Source of the DNA: Tubulanus polymorphus
Taxonomy: Eukaryota; Nemertea; Palaeonemertea; Tubulaniformes; Tubulanidae
Reading direction: 5' to 3'
Assembly: GCF_964204645.1 (NCBI RefSeq)
Contig: NC_134030.1
Location: forward strand, 19,287,110 to 19,351,109
Length of the DNA stretch: 64,000 bases
Positions 12,235-24,071 of this stretch are shown here, one piece after another. Both the position numbers and the translations under genes were made by a program. Numbering within the stretch: position 1 is the first letter of the stretch; every line of letters starts with the position of its first letter. Under the pieces are notes generated by a model, which worked only from the letters and a program-made list of their open reading frames with translations, was not told the DNA's origin and searched no databases.

Positions 12235-13150
12235 ATAATCTTAGCTCCTTCTTCAACGTCATTCCGGAAATTCTGACTCCACAAAAATATGTACGCATTG
12301 ACAGCATGGTTTGCCTGATAGAAAACAAGACCGAATGCGTTGCAAATTATTGCAATGTTCCAAAAGCCAAATGTTAATCACAATGATTCATGTAATACAA
12401 GAATGTTTCTGTGCCATGCTCTTCTAGAATTCCAGTAAGAACTGCAATAAATGACAAACCTAAAAATGCTACCGAGGTTGAAACTACTAGAATTGTGATA
12501 TTCTTAGCAGTAGCTAGTTTTATTTTCTAGTATCTTGTTTAGTTGTTTCTATTCTTACGGACTTTCTTACAAAAACTATTATGAAACCATTTGCGACAGC
12601 CACTTTGGCAAATGGAAAAAAAATAATGCTAGGATATTATTAAGATTTGAAAAGATCGTTGAGCCAGTAAGGTTTACAATCATACAAGTTGTCAATTTAC
12701 CACTTAGATCTACGTCTCTGTGAAAAGCTGCCCCGACTACATTTACGATGAACACTTATAATGCCTATAGCTCTTTTAGCCCTTGTGACAGTGCACACAA
12801 TGCGGCAGCTTTTAGAGGTTTGGAAACTGCTACTGCGCGATCTATCGTCATCATGGCCAGAATCGAGATGGATTCTTGTTGAGGACAGTTAGCGTGGAAA
12901 GCTTTCGCGATACACATGGCTCTGCTGAACTTCACATGGGCTACATCAGATAGGGCACCTCGACACTGAGTATCGCAAATAAATCCGCCATTCCTAAAGC
13001 TAACATATTAAAATGACCAGAACTATGTGCTGATTTCTTATAAGTTCCCAAAACGATGATTACCAAACCAATAAGACTTAAAAAAGGAAACACGTATGCA
13101 GAAACTTTGTTTAGGTTGATCGTGAACGGCTTTATCCACCCACGATAGCC
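12235..13150 (-). pseudogene. Decayed class A GPCR copy (unit B)
   Basis: Counterpart of 1208-2131. It keeps the same frame-shifting gap in the TM2-TM3 loop, so the damage predates the unit duplication. It also has independent differences: one part of the TM6 region is less damaged here (12470-12500 keeps the aatgctaccgaggttgaaac stretch that is rearranged in unit A). Confidence 0.85.
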
Positions 13151-14102
13151 ATTTTACAAAGTCTTAATGATGGTGAACTTAACCTCACTTACGTGTTGTG
13201 TGGTTGGTGTATTCCATGGTTAGTACTTGCGGGCCATCTCTAATCCTGAAGTAAGCCAAGCACAAGAACACGTTCCAAAAGACTAACCGAACATGCAATA
13301 TTGTAAAACCGATATTTCTTGTCAAAAGGGAGTAGCCATCGTGAATTCCGAAATGACTGAATAATCTTTTCAAACTGGCAGAAATTGTGCTGTCGTTATG
13401 ATCAAATTTGATAGATTTCTCGTTGTCGCGAGTCCGTTGTATTTCAAACAATGTTGGAATAAAATCAAATTATTTTCTGTCTATATTCAACGCATTTATT
13501 TGGCAGTTTGTTACTGGGCGTATTATTTTCCAATTTTCCATCAAAGGACAACCAAACATAGAAATTACCTTGTCGAATTATAAGTACTTCTGGATAATCA
13601 AAGCTCCTCAAATGTCGTTTGGATTTCGTCTCGGAATCTCCGGTGGTAAACTAATGGTTAGGTGTAATGTTGGACTCTTCCTAAGTGTTTTCGTCCGAAA
13701 ATTTCTTCATTTACTGCGTGACGAACAACACGTCTTTAAGAGAAGATGCATAAGATGTTTTCCTCATAAATCATTCGTGCGATTCGTATTAAAGATATTT
13801 CTTCAATAACAGGACAAATCCTTCTTGCGATCAGATTCTTCAATCAACACCACAAATTTAGTTTTCCCAGTTATTTCCCAGTTAAGTAATTTCTCATAGT
13901 ATTTATTGATCTAAATAATGCTTTAGAATAAAATTGCAAGAAAATACGTATTACTAAACTCGTTTCAAATTTTGCAAATCTTACATGGTTCATTCAATGG
14001 CGTTAGTTAAAATCATCATCATTTTAAATGCAAACAGTCATCTTGAATTGGATTTTATCATAGTGAATTACGAATGGCACTCCGGGCCTTTTTAGTGCAA
14101 GT

Positions 14103-15080
14103 TTAAAGCCTATTGATGAATATCTTAGCTCCTTCTTTGACATCATTTCGAAAGTTTTGACTACACAAAAATATATACGCATTGATAGCATGGTTTGCCT
14201 GATAGAAAACAAGACCGACTGCATTACCAATTATTACAAATGTCCCAAAAGCCAAATGTTCATCACAATGATTCATGTAATACAAGTATGTTTCTGTGCC
14301 ATGCTCATATTCTAAGATTCCAGTAAGAGCCGCAAGAAATGACAAACCTAAAAATGCTACCGAAGTTGAAACTACTAAAATTGTGATTTTCTTAGCCGTA
14401 GCCTGTTTTCTAGCGTCTTGCTTAGTTGTGTCCATGCTAGCAGACTATCTCACACCAACTATGAAACCATTTGCAACAACGACGATAACAAATGGAAGAA
14501 ATAATGCCAGGATGTTATTAAGATTTGAATAGATTGCGGAGCCAGTAAGGTTTACAATCATACAAGTTGTCCATTTACCACTGAGATCTATATCTCTGTG
14601 AAAAGTTGATCCAACAATGTTTGTAATGACCAGAAACACACTTATAATACTTATAGCTTTCTTAGCCCTTGTGACAGTACACAATATTACAGCTTTTAGA
14701 GGTTTGGAAACTGCTACTGCGCGATCTATCGTCATCATGACCAGAATCCAGATGGATACTTGTTTAGGACAATTAGCGTGGAAAGCTTTCACTATACACA
14801 TGGACCTGCTGAACTTCACGTGAGCTACATCCATCAAATAGGGCACCTCGACACTGAATATCGCGTATAAATCCGCCATTCCTAAAGCTAACATATAGAA
14901 ATGACCAGAACTATATGACGATTTCTTATATGTTCCCAAAACGATAATTATCAAAACAATCAGACTTAATAGAGGAAACACGTATGCAGAAACTCGGTTC
15001 AGGTTGAAAGTGAACGGCATCGTCCACCCATAAATCTTTGTCCAACACATTTTACTCTCAGAGATATTAGTATAAACCAT
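14103..15080 (-). pseudogene. Full-length GPCR copy with nonsense codon (unit B)
   Basis: Nearly identical to the intact receptor at 3073-4053 but interrupted after residue 211. The codon for Lys in the GVRKSAS segment has become TAG (cta on the plus strand at 14445-14447) at the cytoplasmic end of TM5. One isoleucine codon just before it (GFIIVG in unit A, GFIVG here) is also absent. The 110 residues after the stop stay open and well conserved, including TM6 and TM7, so the lesion is very recent or an assembly/base-call error. Translation as read would give a five-helix fragment. Confidence 0.85.
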
Positions 15081-15446
15081 ATTTTCCTAGAATAAAAATG
15101 AAAAATATGTCTCAATTAAGTCCATATGTATTTCGCTTTCGTTTCCACGCCGAATACCCAGATGATATGATTGTGGTATATGTAATGTAAATATAAAAAT
15201 CATCAGAAAACTTGTGTTGCGATTGGGGAAATATAGTGAAATCACGTGTCCAAGCCGAAGATCCAAACGAAGTGTCGTACATATACGACTAACGTGTTTA
15301 TCCGGTACCAGGTACACGATAAGGGTGATGTAGTTGACTTTACAATTGATTATGTATATAGACATATTGATGGCGTGTGTAGGACTTGTACTAAAAGTTA
15401 AGGGATACTTCTGAACAATCACAGGACAACCAAACATTGAAATCAA

Positions 15447-18269
15447 GGAGCGTTCGAATAGTACGTACGGTCAATTTTGCCGATTTTAGACCCCCGCACC
15501 TTGTACGATCGTTGCTTCATATTTTATCGACTCTCTCCAAATCGTGACGCACATTTAGAAATAGCACATCCCCGTCCCCATCTAAACCAATGAGGTGGCC
15601 ATTATGTAATCCTTAAACAATTAGCACTCAAGCCGTCCGTATCCGCCGTGCATATTACACCTCAAGCCGCCCGAATCTGCCCGGCACCTTTTTCGTATGC
15701 TGCAAGAAAACGATTAAACCCAATAGCTCATGATAAACTAGACACCTAAGTCCTCGAAATACCGAACGTTCAACATCTTATTTCAATTTGTCTAGTATTT
15801 TGAGCTTGAACACGACAGATCTGAGTGCGCAGTTTAAATCCAAGTAAGTTTGGATGAATTTTGGGGCCAAAGGACACGATTTTGGTGGCCCAGCTCATCA
15901 AATCTTACATCATATATTATAAAAGCCTATCTGAAAATATCTAAAAATTATTGTGGATTCAACAAAAGGGAACAATAGAAAAAAAAAACAAAAGCTTAAC
16001 ATTATTGCTAGAGATAAAAGTAGAATTTCCAATGATTTTCCTATAGTAAATTAGACATAAGTTACTTGCGGTGAAAATTCGTACTATGAATACTCGGTCT
16101 CTGATTGGCTGGTCGAATTCCTGCGATCGGAAGCAACTGTCGGCCTAATCGGGTTGGTTACCGTAGCAAGCCGGCTTTTGGGGAAATGATTTAGGAGCAA
16201 CTGGCGACCTCTCGTAGGCCGCCAGTTGCCGCTAACCGGCCATATTACCCAGTGTTGTCGGTAGGTCGCTTGTTTTGTAATATCGATTTCAATCTTTGAT
16301 AGGTGTGAATGGATCTCAGATATTGATCCATGTATCACGAAGGAGGTTGTAATATTCAAAATACGAATGACACAATACTATAAAGTCCATTTTGAAAACA
16401 TTCTTTTATATCCGTTATTTTTTATATTCGGGACATCGTAACCCAAACGGTATATTTCTACGGATCAATTGATTCGCGATTCCTGGATTGGTGGGAATAG
16501 ATAATTCTCTTAAGAATGCCTATGCCGTATGATTTTGTTTTTGTATACTTCATCTTATTCAATTCATTGTAATAATGAGGACACCGTGCCAGCAGCTATC
16601 CCACTAGATGACGTGCGAATATCAGTGCAACAACCATGTCAAAATCTAGTTCATTTTTAAAGAACCCTCATTCAGATGTTTAGCCTCCATCATCAGAATA
16701 TACCATGATTGACCAAAATACTAAATTTCAACGCCCAGTTGGTACGAAGTTTCCTATTGATATGTACCGCATATGCTCTCATAATCTGGATGATATTTGC
16801 CGAAACAAGTTAATTATTCGATATTTACGTAGGTTTAAGTTAATCTCGTACAGTCAATTTATCACACTATCAGTAGAGGTGGCCCCATTGCTTTTCTGAA
16901 CTGTTGAATCAATGATTAATTTGTTTAGAGGTTTATCTCAGCTAGTCAATGATTCATCACACTAACACTGGAGGTAAAGCTTGCAAAATAAATCCTACCA
17001 CTGCTTCGATTCGATCTTTACTTTCTATGTGGTTGTCGTAATTTACGTTGATTTCTTTTGAATTGGAATTTTTTGCAGCGCATTAATTTTTCTTAGAGGA
17101 AATTTCAATGAAATAAGAACAACGATATAACTAACAATTCGTCAACAATAATCAATATACGTAACAAACAACGCGAATCCCGCATGTGACCGGGAAGAGC
17201 ACAACCGCCGCACGTTCCAGAGATATTTCGTCACTATTAACCACGAACTACTAGAAGTGGCAATTCCTGTCAAGTACTCATACAATTTACAACTGATCGA
17301 TGGATTAATCATTAATATAGAACCAGTGTTTAGATTCAAGAGTACAAAGTATAAAACTGCAATCAGTGTATGATCTAAACAGTAAAGGAAATCACCGAGA
17401 AACAAAACGCTCAGATCTACGACTCGCCATAATCAGGAAAGTAGCCGAATTCCCGAAAACTCCCAACAGGAATGAGATTGGCAGAATAACCAGTAACCCC
17501 TGTGTAATTTTTGGAGGACACGTTGCGGTTATTTGGCGGGGCGTTTAATGTCGTTGTGGAAATTGCTATGAAGAAAATAACTGTGGGAAGGTTTTGAGCA
17601 TTTAGTTTAAAATTTCAATAATAACGAAAAGGCATTAGATTGAGTAAAAACAAATCATAACTAAATGAAGGATAAAACATCATTAGCCATTTTGATAGAT
17701 GGATCTCCTTCTGTGAGGAAATTGCATTAGTGAAGTTCAGCCTACCATTGGCAGCTCGGTGAGAAAATTCATGACGATGCCTTAATCATTCAACCTGTGG
17801 TGTGTATTTTACTTAGTGCGATATATGTTTGGAATCGGATTGAAGCTGTTGTAGGATTTATGAATTAATTTCATGATTTAATTGTGAAATACCCGCAAAG
17901 CTCGCGTGATAAATTGACTGCTCGAGATAAACTTTAACCTAGGTATTGAATAAATCGTTGTCAACATATTTACGTACATACATATCATTCAAATAATTTG
18001 AAAGTGTCATCAAAATAATTCAGCAAAGCTAAAATTCACTCGTAATACTTCTACGTTTTGAGGGTTCTTGGAGAACCCTTTTATTATTCTGTTGATTAAT
18101 ATTATCATTACAGATTTTCCACTAGAATTCATATTCTATCAGATTCGACAACTAACGGCTTCTAAACGAAATGTTGTACCCTGATAGTAATATAAAACGT
18201 CTTTCTGTCCGGGTAGATTCTATGTATGTACCGTCCACCCTATTTTAAACTTAAAATCACATACTGTCA
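15447..18269. other. Intergenic, no gene recognised (unit B)
   Basis: Counterpart of 4420-7242 in unit A. No domain-bearing reading frame and no split gene was recognised. The small gggttct/agaaccc hairpin recurs near 18062. Confidence 0.55.
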
Positions 18270-18541
18270 GCATAGAACTATAAGCGAACGGGAAGGCCGA
18301 CTCCTCAAAAATCAACTAGGCGCCGTTAGTAATCGTGTGTTTTGGTCAGCGCCCTCACCGGTGGCGATAAACAATAGATGTTGTAGACTGGTTGCCGGTC
18401 TCTATTCTTAATTTAACGTTTTTCATTGATTTATTTAAGTCTTAATAACAAATCTTGAAAAATGGCATTGTTCGATGTTAGCAAAGGCAAATGTATAGGG
18501 GCGTCACGAAGTTGGCCTTTCCTTTCGCTTATAGTTCTATG
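18270..18541. mobile_element. Inverted-repeat (MITE-like) element, unit B
   Basis: Copy of the element at 7243-7514, with the same two facing arms of about 32 bp. It was carried along in the segmental duplication and did not transpose independently. Confidence 0.65.
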
Positions 18542-19034
18542 CCAAACAGACGAAAAACAATATTTTGCAGATATCACTACCTGAAAATAGATATTCAAGG
18601 CCTTTTTTGTAACGATTCAGAAATCCAAATGACCCATTCCGATCAGTGCCAATGTTTGGCAAGTGACACATCCTAACAGTAGTCATTAGTCTATATTGGG
18701 CATGGAACGTGTGAGTAATAATAATGCATCAAAGATTTAATTCAGATGATATTGAAAAAGCCGGTTACTGAACCAGGATCAAAATTTGATAGATATATTT
18801 ATTTCTAAAAGCCGCAAACATGTGTTTCCAAAACGACCATAAAAGGAGAACGATTTTGTGTAATATCGTGTCAACGCACGTCAGACGAAGAACTATGTTC
18901 GAGTGTATCCTCACTGGTAACGAGGTAAGTGAAGCTATAGACGACAAGCTCAAATATTTCATCGCATAGTTACATGTAGATGTAACTTCTAAAAGATTGT
19001 ACTCAGTTAATCTAATTGAATCATCTTTTTCAGA

Positions 19035-19595
19035 ATGTTTACTAAAACTCTTTTCATCGCTTTGACCTTGTTTATGGTCATTGGAGCCGTCGCGGCAACT
19101 GAAGGTAGGCTTTGATAACTCGATTTAATTGCAATTAAATATTATGCTTTTTTCTAACTAAGCGAACATAAACTTACGTTCGTGCTAGCCTGAATTGGCA
19201 CAGGTTAATAGTTAAGGCCTTACTCATTTAATTCACGTGTTGTTCGCAAACGGGTCTGAAACACGGCCCCGGCCACGACCTATTTCGTCCGTCTTACATC
19301 AGTCGACCGTTACGTTTTACTTCCGGATTGCCGCTTGCACTTATGTCGGGCACGATGACGCGCTGTTATGTTCACGAATGAAGTATATAAGGCCGAAACT
19401 CGCGATTCGCGGATTCGAACCTGCTTTTTTCAGGTCCGGCTGATTCTAATAAATCCGAGCTTATTTACAGGTGTGCGAAAGGTGAAGAGAGGAACCCCGT
19501 GTTGGTGCGGTAAAACAAAGGGTGTATATTACTGGAAAGGTAACTCTGCTCCGTCAAATTGTTGTTGGTATTTTCAAGGAGCATGTTGCCATTAA
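19035..19595 (+). CDS. Secreted APETx/BDS-type cysteine-rich peptide precursor (unit B)
   Basis: Coding exons 19035-19104 and 19471-19595, phase 1, 64 residues. It differs from the unit A gene by two residues in the signal peptide (Ala to Thr and Ser to Ala); the second exon encodes exactly the same propart tail, KR site and mature peptide, with one synonymous change seen (tca to tct). Intron borders and the acceptor one base before the ATG are conserved. Identity of the mature part while the leader varies fits purifying selection or recent duplication. The function caveats given for the unit A gene apply. Confidence 0.8.
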
Positions 19596-21008
19596 CGTAT
19601 AAGAGCCGCACGCGCTGATAAACACGTCATATTTTTGACATTCAATGAGTTGAATAGAAACAGTCAACCTGTATGATTAAATACAAAACACATATATGCT
19701 TTGTTTTTTCTCTTGGCTTTTATCTGTCAAAAACGCGGCGGTGTGTTCGTCATTGCAAACACGCATTTAGATGGGCGCCCCGGGTTCGAATCCACCTATT
19801 TTCAGACTTGCTCCGATGACAAATGGGGGCTAAACGGTCAGAGTTGCTACGGGCTTGATCCTAGTCGGTATATGATACCGCTGAGTAACTCGGATGTCGA
19901 AGAGAAGACAAGGAAGGTGACCCGGGTTCGAATCAAGACATATGCAGACACCCAGTTAGTTCAAATGCTCAAACCACACCTAGCGCACTTCAATTCAGGA
20001 CAAGTGAACACGATCAATCATTATCCACCGATGAGTTTGGAACAAGCCGGAACAAGCGATGCAGGATACTGGTCATCCTGTTATTATGCCAATGGTGTCT
20101 CGGTCATTTGCCTCTTATAAAAAAAAGACGAATAGTAGGCCTCGGTAATACCAAAAATGATTTATCCAGACACAGCGATTTAACAATTACCTGCATGAAA
20201 ACATTTTTCTTTTCAGTATATTTATATTGATTTCCTGTCACTTTTCTAAAATCAACGAATAATGAAACCAGACGTATCGGCCCAACTCCGCGCGGTCGCG
20301 CCACCACGCGGGATTTACGCGAAGCAGCAAACACAAACATGGCCACTCTCTCAATTTTCAATGATAGAAATCGTGTGTGCATTTCAATTATTTCGGCTGT
20401 TAGGGTTTTAAGGCACAATATAAGTTGATGATGTGATATGGCGATGTTAATTAATGATAATTCCGCAGTGAAGCTAGTCACGAACGGTGCCGATTGAGTG
20501 TACAGCTGCCAAAAACACTGAATGAAGTGAATTGCAGACGAAACATGAAGCCTTAACGGCCGTTTAAAAAAAAATTACACCAATCGCAATTGTAAAATAA
20601 AAATGAGATAGAACCTAAGTTAAAATTCTGGCCATTTCTAAAATGTTATTACTAATTTTTAGTCAGTGCCGAACTTTTAGTTTTCCAACAATAATGAGGG
20701 GTGGTAGGTAGTCATGCAATTCAAGTCATCATTTATTACACATTAGTTCCGTGTTGTTGAAAATCTCGCGAGTCCTGGACCAAACCCCAATGAACAATGT
20801 GATCTGTGTGCTGGCCACAAATGCACACAGATCACACTACGCTACCCATTACACACTCCAGTACCCACAGCTTTCATATCCATCCAAATATTTAGAATGT
20901 CTTTCTTCCTGGGTACAAGTTATGAAAGCTCATCACCTGTCAAATCTATTTTATGTTACTGACTCATCATTTTAGTTGCAAGATGGAATTCTGTCATTTG
21001 TTTTCAGA
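19596..21008. other. Spacer between peptide gene and WSC gene
   Basis: Up to 20914 this is unit-repeat sequence with the same B-box-like tRNA remnants as unit A (near 19784 and 19920). After 20914 it is unique sequence leading into the WSC gene's first coding exon. No gene recognised. Confidence 0.5.
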
Positions 21009-21796
21009 ATGGTTAATAAAACTCTCCTTATCGCCTTGGCCTTGATTGTGAACATCGGAGCTATTGCAGGTACGTTTTCTCGTTAGATGTTAATGCGCCT
21101 AGGTATTAGTACCTATCATGCTGGTTTATGCATTTCAGTGCAGGCTTTACTGGAAGAGGTCATATAGAATTGTTGATATTTCTTAAATCTTTAAATGAAA
21201 ACAGACACTTTCTGGTGACTCTTCTCATCTCATGCAGGATGTCGAAATACGTCGGATGTTTTAGAGACAGTCTCTTCAGAGATATGAGACCGAGTCGGGC
21301 TGGTTATAGAACAGGCATGACTGTCGAGAAATGCAGGAGTATTTGTAGGGGGAAAGGTAAGTACGATATTTTCCTTTTTGCTTTGTACATTCAGACACTG
21401 CCGCTGGCACCTCTATGTGTTTTCCAAATCCTGTTATTAATGTACCCCGCGTTGTTGGGAGCCTTGTATCAGAACTCAGAAGGACTTTTTAGATGAGCCA
21501 CTGCCTGTCCTATCAGATACGTTCACTTGAGGGTTGAGGGTGTTGAGTTCTATATTTCCGAGCAGGATCTTAAGATTGCATACGAAATCACAATCATTCC
21601 ATCTATAGTTAATCATGTCGTGTTTTTAGGCTACAGATTCGCTGGACTTCAGGCCGGTTGGCAATGTTTCTGTAATAACCGTGTTGGCAAGCATGGCCCA
21701 GCAAAGGAATCTCAATGCAATTTAAGATGCGCAGGAAACAGTAGTGAAATATGTGGAGGCAGATGGAGGAACTCTGTATACGCTACTCATATCTAA
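21009..21796 (+). CDS. Small secreted single-WSC-domain protein
   Basis: Exon 1 (21009-21069) encodes a signal peptide starting MVNKTLLIAL. Exon 2 ends at 21356 and exon 3 is 21630-21796, joined in phase 1. Together exons 2 and 3 encode one WSC domain: YVGCFRD, then KC and IC, then GWQCFC, QCNLRC and EICGG, giving the eight cysteines expected. WSC domains bind carbohydrate and occur in secreted or surface proteins. The 5' border of exon 2 is uncertain: an acceptor at 21144 keeps the frame (about 146 residues in all) but adds a hydrophobic stretch before the domain, while the better-looking acceptor before 21240 breaks the frame. AATAAA at 21835-21840 is a good poly(A) signal. The leader exon and the acceptor just before its ATG resemble those of the peptide genes at 8008 and 19035. 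Confidence 0.8.
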
Positions 21797-21840
21797 TCAT
21801 GTGATAAATTTTATATTCATTGATTGAGAGCCTCAATAAA

Positions 21841-23091
21841 GACGATTAAATGTTCAACACGTTTATTTGCATTGGTATTCGGCACTTCTTAAAAGCTTTG
21901 TTGCCGTAGATGTATTGAAGATAGCATGTACAAGTTAGACCATTATTTTCTAGAGGTCATGACCCCAGCTACCAGACCCAATTCCATTTGGAGTCTAGGG
22001 ATCAACTTGACCCCTCCTCCAAAACACCGGTCACAATATCATCAGACAAATACTGCCTTATTCATGTAGTTCTTTGCTCGCTATTGAATTCCTATTCAAA
22101 CACAGTGAACCAATCAGTCCATGCATATGATTCAGAGTAGGTAGAGTGATATGGAATATAAATCTGTACGTCGATGTCGTCCGTATGTCAATGTATTATA
22201 AACGTTTAGTTTCATCCTGTAGTAAATTCCTGGAACCTTACCCGGGAAACAGCCTATCACATTGGTAAATGGCTAAGATGCCTAGAAAAGCTTTGTCAGC
22301 TTTAGTATAGCCAATGAACATCTTCTTCACCTGAGTGACGTGTGTGGAGGATATGTCCGACGACATTGTTCTGATATATCGTAAATCACGTGACTTCCGG
22401 GAGAACACGTCCTCTGTCGTCACGTAAAGAGTTACGGTTTCTTTCGACGACTTGCTTACACGTATACGCGGGTGCGGAAGAGGCCACAGAAAAAAAAACA
22501 GCGCCAAATGAAATTGACGCATTGATTCATGGGTTGGAAACCTGGTCTTTGGCCAGTTTGCCAATTCTGTTTCTGAGTTGAGGATAACCGAAACTGGTGT
22601 TGTTTGTCACTTGAAACACGGAATCGATATTTTCCAGTAACGCGAAATATCTTTATTTCACTATATGAATAGTTGCTTGGCCTTTCCACGGTGACACCCG
22701 ATATTGGACAGGACACCGAACAAAACGGCGTACTAAGCAGGTTCAAGGAACTCCGCGTCATGGAACCTTACACGATTCCGTATTTCCGGGATAAAAAAAC
22801 GAAAGTACTGGTACTCTAGTATTTGTAACATTAAGTAGTCATCAGCAGCTTCAAATCGTAGTGTAACTTTACCCATCGCGACCGATGCAATGACATTTCA
22901 GATGATTGCACTGACAGAGGAAGTGACGTTCAAGTAATACCGAAACAAACAAAGCACCAACTTCACAAATGCTACGACCTGTTAATTTATTAATAGGGGT
23001 TCATTAACTTTCCCCATTCCCTTTCTCCATTTATATCAGTGCGAATGGAACACCCCTGGTTCTTTTTGGGTACGTGCAAGAATAGTTGTAC
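21841..23091. other. Intergenic, nothing recognised
   Basis: Lies between the WSC gene and the transposon. It has only short reading frames with no domain, and no splice-compatible coding pattern was found. Confidence 0.5.
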
Positions 23092-24071
23092 CCCAAGTAG
23101 CAGCATTACGTCATAATGATGTCAGAAATCCGTCGAAATCTGACCGTACCGACTGTCGGAATATGATGACAATCTGACATCATTGCGATGTTAGAAAATG
23201 AAATATTGGGGACAAATATTCCGACAATTATGGGGAGCTTTATTTGAGTAATAATTCTAAAAGATATATTTTGATGTTTTATGATCCGTATGTCGTCGTT
23301 AAATGGGTGAAAATTCAGTTATAGTTTCCATCGTGAATAGACGTCATTATGATGTCTGTTAGCGATGAAATTTCGACATCATGGGGTCATGGGTAGAAAA
23401 CTTTTCGATTATTGATCATTCTTTAAAAACTATATTTAAATAAAGGTGTGTTACATTATTTAAAAAAAAGTTGTTTGTATTTAGATGATTATCAATCTTT
23501 ATTACGGCAATATATCGATGGGATTCGAAACCAACGATAACAATGCTGAGTCACGCTATTTATTGCACATGCGCATAAGATGCATTATTCACCGTGAACA
23601 CGAACAAAGGAGCGATCTTCGGAGACAAAAGAAACAGGTTTTCTATTGAATTTACCCTAAGTATGCTTTGCTTTTGTTGCGTATTCACGTTTCTGATTAA
23701 TGGTCTTATATACCCGGTAACCACAGCTATTGGATTCTGTCGAGTTGTTTGTCAGTTCAATTCAATTCGTTTAAATTGGACGTAATTTTTGTTTTGTCAG
23801 GATCCTTTTTAAAATTGAATTTGATTGACATTTTATTGCTGCAAGCCTCAATTTCATTTGCGGAGTTTTGAAACTAAATTCTTAAAACCATAGATAAAAA
23901 ACATTTTATTCATACTTCAGTATTTATAGGCGTGTTGCGTTCACTATATAAGCAGTGCTGAGCGACCGGTGGGTTCGAGACTTGTTGGCTGATTATAGTT
24001 CGGCACAACACTTTAAATTTTGGCCTGTTCTAATTTAAATGAATAATCATAAGCAATAGCCCCTCCATTTT

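Larger units (their letters stand above)
11014..20914. repeat. Tandem segmental duplication, unit B
   Basis: Second copy of unit A, starting at the same bases that open the window. The differences matter for function. The full-length GPCR has gained a TAG codon, and the peptide gene differs by two residues in the signal peptide but by none in the mature part. A stretch of about 24 bases near 9491-9515 of unit A is missing here. Past 20914 the flank differs from that of unit A and leads into a WSC-domain gene. Confidence 0.97.
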
